Shown here: positions 34,417-43,301 of the stretch, one piece after another
How positions within the stretch are numbered: the first letter of the stretch is position 1
Layout: the number at the start of each line of letters is the position of its first letter
DNA from: Allobosea thiooxidans
GTDB lineage: Bacteria; Pseudomonadota; Alphaproteobacteria; Rhizobiales; Beijerinckiaceae
Assembly: GCF_900168195.1 (NCBI RefSeq)
Contig: NZ_FUYX01000004.1
Location: forward strand, 421,374 to 485,373
Direction: 5' to 3'
DNA: 64,000 nt
Notes under the pieces: generated by a model
What the model was told of the DNA's origin: nothing
Database searches by the model: none
What the model saw: only the letters and a program-made list of their open reading frames with translations
Made by a program: the position numbers and the translations under genes

Positions 34417-35613
34417 TCAGGCGTCGAGCCCGACCGGCTTGCCGTTTCGAGCGACGATCCTGCCGCGCTTGACGACGGTCCGCTCGGCCGGGCGCGCCAT
34501 GACCGCCTCGGCCAGGTTCTCGCCGGGCAGGATCACCAGATCGGCGAAGCAGCCGACGGAAAGCCCGTAATCGGGAAGCCCCATCACCTTGGCGCCGCCA
34601 TAGGTGCAGACATCGAGCGCGAGCTCGACCTCTTCGTCGCGGCGGAAATTGTTGCGCAGGCCGACGAGCATCGCCCGTTCCAGCATGTCGCCCATGCCAT
34701 AGGGGTTCCAGCTGTCGCGGACACCGTCCGAACCGCCGGCGATCACGACGCCGGCCTTGGTGCAGGCCATGACCGACGGCGCCGTAGAAGCGGCCGGGGC
34801 GGTGGTGACGAGCGTGATGCGCTCCTTGGCCAGCTCATCGATCAGCCTGCGGGCATGGTCGACATCCGGCATGCCCAGGCAGAAGGCATGGCTGATCGCG
34901 ATCTTGCCCTGCATGCCGAGCGCGCGCGTCCGCTCGAGGATCAGATCCATCGAGAAGGCGCCCATCTCGCCGCGCTCATGCAGGTGGATGTCGATCGGGC
35001 GCCCATATTTCTGCGAAAGCGCGAAGATCGCATCGAGATGCCCCTTCGGGTCCCGGTCGACCGCGCAGGGATCGAGGCCGCCGACCACTTCCGAGCCGAG
35101 CGCCAGCGCCCGGTCGAGCAGTTCCAGCGTGCCCGGCCGGACCAGCAGGCCGGATTGCGGGAAGGCGACGATCTCGACATCGACGACATCCTTCAGCCGC
35201 TCACGCATCGCCATGACGCCCTCGATGCCGGCAAGGCCGACCTCGGTGTCGACGTCGACATGGCTGCGGATATGGGTGGTGCCCTTCCCGACCATCTGGC
35301 CGGCGAGCCGCTGCGACTGCCGATCGGGATCGAGCTTGAGCTCGCGGCGGTTGCGGCGCTCGGTCTCGATCTTCTCGATCAGGCTCGGCCCGGCCGTGTG
35401 CCGCTGCCAGCCCATGCCCCAGAAGCTCTTGTCGAGATGGGTATGCGCCTCGACCAGGCCGGGGATCATCAGGTCGCCGCCGGCGTCGAACGCCGTGGCG
35501 CCCGCAGCGGCGGCGCCGGCCCCGATCGCCGCGATCTTCCCGTCGCGGACCAGGACGTCCGTCGCCTCTCCGCCGGCAGGCCGGACGTTCCGGATCAGAA
35601 GCTCTTCAGCCAT
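34417..35613 (-). CDS. cytosine deaminase-like amidohydrolase
   Basis: A 398-residue metal-dependent hydrolase. The first metal motif is EAHTHLDKSFWG (HxH with the LDKS that marks the cytosine deaminase/AtzC branch). Then come HLHERGEMGAF, SHAFCLGM and the metal aspartate in GGSDGVRDSW. It should hydrolytically deaminate a cytosine-, triazine- or related ring, or a similar C-N bond; the substrate is not determined. AGAGAGGAAACGCGA precedes the ATG. It is the second gene after a CynX-type MFS transporter, so the pair is probably an uptake-and-hydrolysis unit. Confidence 0.85.
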   Translation of the reverse strand: MAEELLIRNVRPAGGEATDVLVRDGKIAAIGAGAAAAGATAFDAGGDLMIPGLVEAHTHLDKSFWGMGWQRHTAGPSLIEKIETERRNRRELKLDPDRQSQRLAGQMVGKGTTHIRSHVDVDTEVGLAGIEGVMAMRERLKDVVDVEIVAFPQSGLLVRPGTLELLDRALALGSEVVGGLDPCAVDRDPKGHLDAIFALSQKYGRPIDIHLHERGEMGAFSMDLILERTRALGMQGKIAISHAFCLGMPDVDHARRLIDELAKERITLVTTAPAASTAPSVMACTKAGVVIAGGSDGVRDSWNPYGMGDMLERAMLVGLRNNFRRDEEVELALDVCTYGGAKVMGLPDYGLSVGCFADLVILPGENLAEAVMARPAERTVVKRGRIVARNGKPVGLDA

Positions 35614-35682
35614 TCGCGTTTCCTCTCTCCAAGCCCGGCTTGCTGCCGGGCATATTGCCCGTTCTCCGCAAATCGCAGCGGA

Positions 35683-36906
35683 TCACGGGCGCACAATCGC
35701 CGGTTCGTTGCCGACCGGAACATTCATCGAGCGCGCATAGCCATGCGGGACGAAGCGCAGGGACAGCAGCGCGACCAGCGCGGCACAGCCCATATGCATG
35801 AGCCAGCCCGCGGCAAAGCTGCCGCTATGGTCGCGCAGGACCGCCACGATCAAGGGAGACAGGCCGGCAAGCAGGAAGCCGCCGCCCTGCATCACCGCCG
35901 ATAGCGCCCCTGCATCGGCCGGATTCTCGAGATGGTCGAGCGCGACCACCATCGAGAGGGCAAAGCTGCCGCCGAGGCCGGCACCCACCAGGACCGTCCA
36001 GCCCAGCGGGGCCAGGTTCGGCCAGAAGGCGATACCGGCAAAGCCTGTGATCTGGAGACCGAGCGCCAGCATGATCCAGGGGCGCCGATCCTGGCGGCGC
36101 GCCGCAAGCGCCGGCATGGCGAGCGCCGCAACGGCCTGACTCGCGGCCATGATGGCGAGAAGGCCGCCGCTCGCGGCGCTGGTCCAGCCGAGCGTCTGGT
36201 AATAGGGCGCGAGCCAGGCGACGATGGTGGAGTAGCCGCCATTCACCAGGCCGAAGCAGGCCATCAGGAGCCAGGTGCGCGGCCGGCGCAGCAACAGGCC
36301 CGTGCGCAACGTGCCCCTGCGCACTGCCCGGCCACGCGGCAAGGCAAAAGCGGAAAGCAGGGCGGCGAGCGCCGCCGGCACGGCGATCCAGGCCAGGCCG
36401 ACATGCCAGCTGCCGGTCAGATCGGCGATAACCGGCGAAGCCTGCGCCCCCAGCGCCCCGCCGCCCATCAGCATGGCCGAGTAGAGTCCCATCACGACGG
36501 CGACCTGATGCGGGAAATGCGCCTTGATGATGCCGGGGAAGACGGCCTGCACGACAGCGACGCCAATGCCGCAGAAGGCAGCCGTCGCAATCAGCGCATA
36601 TCCGTTGCCGACGACCAGGCGCAGGGCCGAGGCCACGCAAAGGACGAGCAGCGCGCCGATGACGGCCGCCCGCGCGCCCGTCACACGCTCGAGCCAGCTG
36701 CCGGCCAGGGCACAGACGCCCATCAGCACCATCGGTACAAGGGTGAAGAGCGACATGCTCCGGTAGTCGAGGCCGGTCGCCTCCTGGATGCGCGATGTCA
36801 GCGGCCCGATGCCGGTGAGGAACGGCCTGAGATTCAGGCCGACCAGTACGACCACGGCCAGCAGCAGCAGGCGCGACGGGGCGGAATTGATCTTCGTGGC
36901 GCTCAT
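35683..36906 (-). CDS. MFS transporter, CynX/NimT-type
   Basis: A 407-residue transporter with 12 predicted helices. LLLLAVVVLVGLNLRPFLTG at the start and GPLTSRIQEATGLDYRSMSLFTL after it are typical of the CynX (cyanate permease-like) family. The start at 36906 (MSATKINSAPSRL) is chosen because the longer frame upstream is the non-coding promoter side. It lies 69 bases upstream of the cytosine deaminase-like gene, same strand. The transported compound is probably that enzyme's substrate. Confidence 0.87.
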   Translation of the reverse strand: MSATKINSAPSRLLLLAVVVLVGLNLRPFLTGIGPLTSRIQEATGLDYRSMSLFTLVPMVLMGVCALAGSWLERVTGARAAVIGALLVLCVASALRLVVGNGYALIATAAFCGIGVAVVQAVFPGIIKAHFPHQVAVVMGLYSAMLMGGGALGAQASPVIADLTGSWHVGLAWIAVPAALAALLSAFALPRGRAVRRGTLRTGLLLRRPRTWLLMACFGLVNGGYSTIVAWLAPYYQTLGWTSAASGGLLAIMAASQAVAALAMPALAARRQDRRPWIMLALGLQITGFAGIAFWPNLAPLGWTVLVGAGLGGSFALSMVVALDHLENPADAGALSAVMQGGGFLLAGLSPLIVAVLRDHSGSFAAGWLMHMGCAALVALLSLRFVPHGYARSMNVPVGNEPAIVRP

Positions 36907-37204
36907 GCGGGCCCGGCCAGCCTCCGCTTCCGCGCTGCTTGGAGGTCGCCGGCCATTTCCGGACATGCCGGCAGGCCGCCCATATTCATCGGCCACTCCG
37001 GGAACGGGCTTCGCAGCGGGAAGGGCCGCAGCGGAAAAGCAGATGCGCGGATCGAGAAGGATCTGAGCAATTCCGCCTCCTGCCTTGCCTTCTGGCGCGG
37101 GTGCCACTGGGCCGGAGCGCCGCGCGTCCGTGTCCGATGTCCCGCCGCTCGAGCGCGACCGCCCTGAAAACTAGATAAGGGAGGCTACGCGCCATATGAA
37201 AATT

Positions 37205-37218
37205 AAATATCTGGATGC
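37205..37218. promoter_or_regulatory. candidate LysR site 1 (upstream of the LysR gene)
   Basis: AAATATCTGGATGC in the AT-rich intergenic region, 77 bases before the LysR start. Its reverse complement GCATCCAGATATTT matches site 2 in front of the ABC importer gene at 11 of 12 core positions. Confidence 0.45.
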
Positions 37219-37294
37219 ACATCAATGAATCTGTGAATGATCAGGACCTCGCTCCGACCATCAGGCCGGAGGTCATCAGCGGCCCGGTTTCCCC

Positions 37295-38152
37295 ATGCTC
37301 GACCCACGCCTCCTGCGCTCCTTCGCGGCGATCGCCGACACCGGCAGCTTCACCCAAGCCGCCGAGCGGCTGAACATGACGCAATCGACCATCAGCCAGC
37401 AGCTCGCCCGTCTCGAAGAGGCGGTCGGGCTCGAACTGATCGACCGCGTCGCGCGCCCGGTCCGGCCGACGGCGTCGGGCGAACGCCTGCTGGGATATGC
37501 CCGTCGCATCCTGGCGCTGCAGCAGGAAGCGGAGGCGATGCTCGGCGACCCTGCCGGCACCGCCTCGGTCCGCATCGGCGTGCCCGAGGACATCGTTACG
37601 GATGCCATGGCGAAGGTCTTCGCCAGCTTCGCCCGGCAGCATCGCGAGATCCGGCTCGACGTCTTCGCCGGCCTCAGCCGCGACCTGACGAAGCGCTACC
37701 GCGCCGGCGAACTCGACATCACCATCGTCAAGGAGGCCGCCGCCAGCTCGGACCACCGCGCGACCTTCCCGGAAGCCATGGCCTGGTTCGAAAGCCTCGA
37801 CGCGCCGGCGACATGGCCGGACCCGCTGCCGCTGGTCGCCTTCCCGCCCGGCGGGCTCTATCGCGAGGCGATGTTCGAGCGGATCGAGCGCGAGCGGCGG
37901 CGCTGGTACATCGCCTTCTCGGGAAGCAGCCTGCACAACGTGCTCGTTGGCGTCGAGGCCGGGCTCGGCCTGTCACTGCTGCCGATCGAGGCCGCCGCCG
38001 GCCGGCGCGTCCGGCCCTATGCCCCCTTCGGCAAGGAACCCGCAATGGTGATCTCGATCTACTCCTGGGAGCAGAGCGGGCCGATCGCGGAACTGGTCGA
38101 GAATATGAGCGCGGTGCTGGCCGAGCGGTTCAGCACCGGCGCGCAGCTATGA
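37295..38152 (+). CDS. LysR-family transcriptional regulator
   Basis: A 285-residue regulator with an N-terminal winged helix-turn-helix (LRSFAAIADTGSFTQAAERL, NMTQSTISQQLARLEEAVGL) and a periplasmic-binding-like effector domain (SVRIGVPEDIVTDAMAKVF onward, GLGLSLLPIEAA near the end). It is directly upstream of and parallel to the ABC importer genes, and the promoters of both share a candidate operator, so it likely regulates itself and the importer. The start at 37295 gives the canonical short N-terminus. Confidence 0.92.
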   Translation: MLDPRLLRSFAAIADTGSFTQAAERLNMTQSTISQQLARLEEAVGLELIDRVARPVRPTASGERLLGYARRILALQQEAEAMLGDPAGTASVRIGVPEDIVTDAMAKVFASFARQHREIRLDVFAGLSRDLTKRYRAGELDITIVKEAAASSDHRATFPEAMAWFESLDAPATWPDPLPLVAFPPGGLYREAMFERIERERRRWYIAFSGSSLHNVLVGVEAGLGLSLLPIEAAAGRRVRPYAPFGKEPAMVISIYSWEQSGPIAELVENMSAVLAERFSTGAQL

Positions 38153-38168
38153 CGGGCCACGCCAAGCG

Positions 38169-38180
38169 GCATCCAAATAT
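38169..38180. promoter_or_regulatory. candidate LysR site 2 (upstream of the ABC importer)
   Basis: GCATCCAAATAT, followed by CAAAT, 90-101 bases before the substrate-binding protein start. It is the inverted match of site 1 (GCATCCAGATAT). The region 38168-38215 is conspicuously AT-rich, as expected for a promoter. Confidence 0.45.
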
Positions 38181-38269
38181 CAAATAACTGGCATTGTGTA
38201 ATTTAATTTGCGCATACCGAACGCCGCATCATGATCGCTCCCCAACAAGACCGATAACGGGGAGGAAAC

Positions 38270-39883
38270 ATGATGAGGATGAACCGTCGCGACGTCCTGA
38301 AGCTTGCCGCTCAGTCGGCAGTGTTCGCCCAATTGGCTCCGATCTTCACCGCGCCGGCCCAGGCCGCCGGCAAGAAGGAGCTGCGCTATATTCCCGAAGC
38401 CGACCTGAACATCCTCGACCCGGTCTGGAGCACCTCGACCATCGTCGCGGTCTACGGCCATATGGTGTTCGACACGCTCTATGGCTTCGACAAGGACTAC
38501 AACGTCCATCCGCAGATGGCCGAGGGGCACAGCGTCTCGGACGACAAGCTGCAATGGACGGTCAAGCTGCGCGACGGCCTGCAATTCCATGACGGCCAGC
38601 CGGTTCTGGCGAAGGACTGCGTCGCGAGCATCCAGCGCTGGGGCAAGCGCGACTTCATGGGCAGCGCGCTCCTATCCGTGGTCGAGACGCTGACCGCGGT
38701 CGACGACCGCACGCTCCAGTTCAAGCTCAAGAAGCCGTTCCCGCTGCTGCCGATGACGCTGGCGACGAGCGGCTCGAACATGCCGGCAATGATGCCAGAG
38801 CGGCTGGCCCAGACCTCGCCGAACGAACAGGTCCGCGAGAGCATCGGCAGCGGCCCCTACCGCTTCGTCAAGGAGGAGTGGGTCTCCGGCTCGAAGGCCG
38901 TCTTCGAGAAATTCGCGGGCTACAAGCCGCGCAGCGACAGCTTCCCGCCCTCCTATACGGCCGGGCCGAAGATCGCGCATTTCGACCGGGTCGTCTGGAA
39001 CATCATCGCCGACGCCTCGACCGCCGCCGCCGCGCTGCAAGCCGGCGAAGTCGACATCATCGAAATGGTCGGCGCCGACTTCCTGCCCGTGCTCAAGGCC
39101 GAACCGAGCGTTCAGCTGCTGCCGCGCTCGACGCCCAACTTCGCGATCATGCGCTTCAACCACCTGCAGCCCCCGTTCAACAACCCGGCGATCCGGCAGG
39201 CCCTCCTCAAGGCCATCGACCAGCGAGCGATCATGGCCGGCACGTTCGGCGAGGAGAACAAGGCGTTCTGGCAATTCGGCGTCGGCTATTTCAGCCCGGA
39301 TTCGCCGATGGCGAACAAGGCCGGGCTCGAGGCCTTCACCAGCCCGCGCGACTTCAAGAAAGCTGCCGCGGAGATCAAGGCCGCCGGCTACGATGGCGAG
39401 CCGGTCGTAGTGCTCGACCCGGTCGATTATCCCTGGACCCATCCCTGCACCCTGCTCGCCGCCGATACGCTGAAGAAGGTCGGGCTGAACGTCGACATCC
39501 AGGCCATGGACTGGGGCACGCTGATGCAGCGGCGCCAGAGCCAGGAACCGCCGGGCAAGGGCGGCTGGAACATCTTCCTGACCGCGCTGTCGGGCATGAG
39601 CAACTTCAACCCGGTCGGCCATATCGGCCTGCGCGGCAACGGCAAGGACGCCTGGGTCGGCTGGCCGACGGCGCCGCGCCTCGAAGAGCTGCGCCAGCAA
39701 TGGCTCGACGCACCGGACGAGGCCGCGCAGAAGAAGATCTGCGAGGAGATCCAGAAGCAGGCGCTGGTCGACGTTCCCTATATCCCGCTCGGCGCCTTCG
39801 CGACGGTGAGCGGCTACAGTAACAACCTGACCGACATCCAGCTGCAGCGGCCGCTCTTCACCACGATGAAGACGAAGGGCTGA
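38270..39883 (+). CDS. ABC substrate-binding protein, peptide/nickel family 5, Tat-exported
   Basis: A 537-residue protein with a twin-arginine signal (MNRRDVLKLAAQSAVFAQLA, cleavage near AQAAG) and the family 5 (DppA/OppA) layout: LNILDPVWSTSTIV, the LRDGLQFHDGQPVLAKDC signature, and NFAIMRFNHLQPPFNNPAIR. It binds an unknown solute; this family takes peptides, opines, nickel chelates or glycosides. GGGGAGGAAAC precedes the ATG, a strong ribosome-binding site. Two permease genes follow at once, but no ATPase gene. Confidence 0.92.
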   Translation: MMRMNRRDVLKLAAQSAVFAQLAPIFTAPAQAAGKKELRYIPEADLNILDPVWSTSTIVAVYGHMVFDTLYGFDKDYNVHPQMAEGHSVSDDKLQWTVKLRDGLQFHDGQPVLAKDCVASIQRWGKRDFMGSALLSVVETLTAVDDRTLQFKLKKPFPLLPMTLATSGSNMPAMMPERLAQTSPNEQVRESIGSGPYRFVKEEWVSGSKAVFEKFAGYKPRSDSFPPSYTAGPKIAHFDRVVWNIIADASTAAAALQAGEVDIIEMVGADFLPVLKAEPSVQLLPRSTPNFAIMRFNHLQPPFNNPAIRQALLKAIDQRAIMAGTFGEENKAFWQFGVGYFSPDSPMANKAGLEAFTSPRDFKKAAAEIKAAGYDGEPVVVLDPVDYPWTHPCTLLAADTLKKVGLNVDIQAMDWGTLMQRRQSQEPPGKGGWNIFLTALSGMSNFNPVGHIGLRGNGKDAWVGWPTAPRLEELRQQWLDAPDEAAQKKICEEIQKQALVDVPYIPLGAFATVSGYSNNLTDIQLQRPLFTTMKTKG

Positions 39884-39890
39884 GGGGCAG

Positions 39891-40832
39891 ATGCTCTCCC
39901 ATGTCCTCCGCCGCCTGGCCGCGTCGCTGCCGGTGATGGGCTTCGTCGCGCTGTTCGTCTTCGGGCTGCTCTATCTGGCGCCTGGAGACCCGGCGGCGCT
40001 GATGGCCGGCGACCAGGCGACGGCCGCGGACATCGCCCGCATCCGAGCCACGCTCAAGCTCGACGACCCGTTCCCGATCCGCTTCGGGAACTGGGTCTGG
40101 AGCCTGCTGCACGGCGATCTCGGCCTGTCGCTCTTCACCAACCAGCCGGTCGCCAAGATGATCGCGCAGCGGCTGGAGCCGACCTATCTGCTGATGCTGA
40201 TGACGCTCGTCATCTCGGTGGCCGTCGCGCTCCCGATCGGCGTGATCGCGGCCTGGAAGCACAATACCGCGAAGGACCGCATGGTGATGGTGTTCGCCGT
40301 GCTGAGCTTCTCCGTGCCGTCCTTCGTCGTCGGCTATCTGCTCGCCTTCGTCTTCGGTCTCACCCTGCGCTGGCTGCCGGTGCAAGGTTATGTGCCGCTC
40401 TCGAACGGGATCTGGCCAGCGGTCCGCAGCCTGATCCTGCCGGCGGCGGCGCTCGGCAGCGTCTATATCGGCCTCCTCGCCCGCATCACCCGCGCGACCA
40501 TGCTCGAGGTGCTCCAGCAGGATTATGTCCGCACCGCCCGCGCCAAGGGCGTCGAGAACCGCATGGTCCTGTTCAAGCATGCGCTGAAGAACTGCTCGGT
40601 GCCGATCATCACCACCATCGGCAGCGGCGTCGCCCTGCTGATCGGCGGCGCCATCGTCACCGAGACCGTCTTCGCCATCCCCGGCCTCGGCCGCCTGACG
40701 GTCGATGCCATCCTGCGGCGCGACTACCCCGTCATCCAGGGCGTCATCCTGCTGTTCAGCTTCATGTACGTGCTGGTGAACCTGCTAGTCGACATGCTCT
40801 ACACCGTCTTCGATCCGAGGATCCGCTATTGA
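39891..40832 (+). CDS. ABC permease, DppB type
   Basis: A 313-residue membrane protein with six helices. The N-terminal LRRLAASLPVMGFVALFVFG and LYLAPGDPAALMAG are typical of DppB. The EAA-like loop is LEVLQQDYVRTARAKGVENR. It forms the inner-membrane channel together with the next permease. It begins seven bases after the binding-protein stop. Confidence 0.93.
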   Translation: MLSHVLRRLAASLPVMGFVALFVFGLLYLAPGDPAALMAGDQATAADIARIRATLKLDDPFPIRFGNWVWSLLHGDLGLSLFTNQPVAKMIAQRLEPTYLLMLMTLVISVAVALPIGVIAAWKHNTAKDRMVMVFAVLSFSVPSFVVGYLLAFVFGLTLRWLPVQGYVPLSNGIWPAVRSLILPAAALGSVYIGLLARITRATMLEVLQQDYVRTARAKGVENRMVLFKHALKNCSVPIITTIGSGVALLIGGAIVTETVFAIPGLGRLTVDAILRRDYPVIQGVILLFSFMYVLVNLLVDMLYTVFDPRIRY

Positions 40833-41698
40833 CCGCCCTTTCCTCTCCCGCCCCGGCGGCGCGGCGGCCCGGCTGGATGCAGCGCGCCGCCTCGCACCCC
40901 AACATCGCCGGCGGCCTCGCCGTGCTCGCCCTGCTGATCCTGGTCGCGATCTTCGCGCCCTGGCTCGGCACCAAGGATCCGACGGCGGTCTCTGCCTTCG
41001 ACCGCGCCAAGCCGCCGTCGGCCGCCTTCTGGTTCGGCACCGACCTGCTCGGGCGCGACCTCTACTCGCGCGTCCTCTACGGCACGCGGGTCTCGCTCAT
41101 CGTCGGCTTCTCGGTGGCGCTCGGCTCGACCATCCTCGGCGTGCTGATCGGCGTCTTCGCCGGCTTCATGCACCGCTTCGACGCCATCGTGATGCGGGTG
41201 ATGGACGGGCTGATGGCGATCCCCTCGATCCTGCTCGCCATCGCCCTGATCGCGCTCAACCGCGCCTCGATCTGGAACGTCATCCTGGCCGTGACGATCG
41301 CCGAGACACCACGGGTCGTGCGCCTCATCCGCGGCGTGGTGCTCTTCCTGCGCGAGGAGCTCTATGTCGAGGCGGCCCGCTCCTGCGGGGCGAGCATCCC
41401 CTGGCTCGTCTTCCGCCACATCCTGCCCAACACCTTCGCGCCGATCGCGGTCCAGGCCACCTATATCTGCGCGGTCGCGATCCTGGCCGAAGCGGCGCTG
41501 TCCTTCATCGGCGCCGGCGTGCCGCCCTCGACCCCGTCCTGGGGCAACATCATGGCCGAGGGCCGCTCGCTCTGGCAGATCAAGCCGTACATCATCTTCT
41601 TCCCGGCGCTGTTCCTGTCGATCACCGTGCTCGCCATCAACATGCTGGGCGACGGCCTGCGCGATGCCCTCGATCCGCGCATGCGCAAGCGGATGTAA
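40829..41698 (+). CDS. ABC permease, DppC type
   Basis: A 289-residue membrane protein with five to six helices: WLGTKDPTAVSAFDRAKPPS and FWFGTDLLGRDLYSRVLYGT are the standard DppC periplasmic blocks, and the EAA loop is YVEAARSCGASIPWLVFRHI. The reading starts at a TTG overlapping the upstream TGA (TTGA); an internal ATG at 40877 is an alternative start. An intrinsic terminator follows, so the operon ends here without dppD/dppF-type ATPase genes. Confidence 0.9.
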   Translation: MTALSSPAPAARRPGWMQRAASHPNIAGGLAVLALLILVAIFAPWLGTKDPTAVSAFDRAKPPSAAFWFGTDLLGRDLYSRVLYGTRVSLIVGFSVALGSTILGVLIGVFAGFMHRFDAIVMRVMDGLMAIPSILLAIALIALNRASIWNVILAVTIAETPRVVRLIRGVVLFLREELYVEAARSCGASIPWLVFRHILPNTFAPIAVQATYICAVAILAEAALSFIGAGVPPSTPSWGNIMAEGRSLWQIKPYIIFFPALFLSITVLAINMLGDGLRDALDPRMRKRM

Positions 41699-41764
41699 TC
41701 CCGGACGCCTCCCCGGGGAGCCTGCGCCAGCCCCGGCGCCGAGCTGCTCTCCACGGCGCGACTC

Positions 41765-41798
41765 GCCCCTCCGCATCGACACCGGAGGGGCTTTTTTT
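41765..41798 (+). terminator. rho-independent terminator of the ABC importer operon
   Basis: GCCCCTCCG-N9-CGGAGGGGC followed by seven T residues, 67 bases after the permease stop. This is the clearest intrinsic terminator in the window. Confidence 0.92.
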
Positions 41799-41968
41799 GC
41801 CCGCCACATTCGCTGGCGATGCCGGACCGAAAGCGGCCGCCGCTGCGCCACACCTGCCTGACCTGCCTGGAGAAAGCGCATGGCGGCGTTCTGCCTGCTC
41901 GCGGACGACGCGCCCGTCGGCTACGAAGATGATCGCCTCTTCACGATCATCCGAGGAGCCACATCGCC

Positions 41969-43258
41969 ATGGCCGAAGCCGAAGCCACCCCGGTCGCCCA
42001 CCACCTCGTCGTCGTGGGAGCAGGTTTCGCCGGGCTGCAGCTCGTGCGCGATCTCAAGGGCGCAGGCCTGCGGATCACGCTGATCGACCAGCGCAACCAC
42101 CACCTCTTCCAGCCCCTGCTCTACCAGGTCGCCACCACCATCCTCGCCACCTCCGAGATCGCCTGGCCGATCCGGCGGCTGTTCCGCGAGCGAGCCGACG
42201 TCACCACCTTGCTGGCCGAGGTCGCGGGCGTCGATACGGAGCGCCGGCAGGTGCTGCTCGAGGATGGCTCGGCGATCGGCTACGACACGCTGGTGCTCGC
42301 GACCGGGGCACGCCATTCCTATTTCGGGCGGGACGAATGGGCGGCGCTGGCGCCCGGCCTGAAGACGCTGGAGGATGCGACCACGATCCGGCGGCGGATG
42401 CTGCTGGCCTTCGAGCAGGCCGAGCGCGAGACCGATCCGGAAAAGAGGCGGGCATTGCTGACCTTCGCCGTGATCGGCGCCGGCCCGACCGGTGTTGAAT
42501 TGGCCGGGATCATCGCCGAGCTTGCGAAGCAGATCCTCTGGCAGGAATTCCGCCATATCGACACCCGGGATGCCCGCATCCTGCTGATCGAGGCCGGCCC
42601 GCGGATCCTGGCCGCGTTTCCGGAGACATTGTCGGATTATGCGAGGGCAGCGTTGCAGAAGCTCGGCGTCGAGGTTCTGCTCGGCCGAGCGGTTTCTGAA
42701 ATCAGCGCCGAGGGCGTGACGATCGGCGAGGAGTTCGTCGGCTGCCGCACCGTCGTCTGGGCGGCGGGCGTCGCAGCCTCGCCCGCCGCCGCCTGGCTCG
42801 GCATCCCGGCCGACCGGGCCGGGCGCGCCAGCGTCGATGCCAGCCTGAACGCGCCCGGACGGCCGGAAATCTTCGTCATCGGCGACACCGCCGCGGTGGC
42901 AACGGCCGATGGCAAGCCGGTGCCCGGCATCGCGCCGGCCGCCAAGCAGCAGGGCGCCTATGTCGCACGCGTGATCCGCGCCCGGTTGGCCGGAGCGCCG
43001 CCACCGGCCCCCTTCCGCTACCGCCATCAGGGCAACCTCGCCACCATCGGCAAGAGCGCGGCGGTGGTGGATTTCGGCTGGCTTCACCTGCGCGGATGGA
43101 TCGCCTGGTGGTTCTGGGGCGTCATCCACATCTTCTTCCTGATCGGCGCGCGCAGCCGCGTCGCCGTCGCCTGGAGCTGGTTCTGGACCTTCATCTCCGG
43201 CCAGCACAGCGCCCGGCTGATCACGCAGGGCCAGAAGGGGCGGGACGCCGGTCCTTGA
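41969..43258 (+). CDS. ndh: type II NADH dehydrogenase (NDH-2 family)
   Basis: A 429-residue flavoprotein. The FAD-binding loop is VVVGAGFAGLQLVRDLKGAG, followed by the quinone-site-like HHLFQPLLYQVAT. The NAD loop is AVIGAGPTGVELAGIIAEL, and the second FAD contact is RPEIFVIGDTAAV. A C-terminal hydrophobic segment (IAWWFWGVIHIFFLIG) anchors it to the membrane, as usual. It passes electrons from NADH to quinone without pumping protons. CGAGGAGCCACATCGCC precedes the ATG. It stands alone after the terminator of the ABC operon. Confidence 0.9.
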   Translation: MAEAEATPVAHHLVVVGAGFAGLQLVRDLKGAGLRITLIDQRNHHLFQPLLYQVATTILATSEIAWPIRRLFRERADVTTLLAEVAGVDTERRQVLLEDGSAIGYDTLVLATGARHSYFGRDEWAALAPGLKTLEDATTIRRRMLLAFEQAERETDPEKRRALLTFAVIGAGPTGVELAGIIAELAKQILWQEFRHIDTRDARILLIEAGPRILAAFPETLSDYARAALQKLGVEVLLGRAVSEISAEGVTIGEEFVGCRTVVWAAGVAASPAAAWLGIPADRAGRASVDASLNAPGRPEIFVIGDTAAVATADGKPVPGIAPAAKQQGAYVARVIRARLAGAPPPAPFRYRHQGNLATIGKSAAVVDFGWLHLRGWIAWWFWGVIHIFFLIGARSRVAVAWSWFWTFISGQHSARLITQGQKGRDAGP

Positions 43259-43301
43259 GACCCCGCCCTTCAACCAAGCGGAAAACCGGATCGAGGCCGA
43301 C

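Noticed and set aside
41799..41968. Possible small gene between the ABC operon terminator and ndh
   Set aside because: The frame at 41880-42083 runs into ndh in another phase and has no convincing ribosome-binding site; the stretch is best read as the ndh promoter region.
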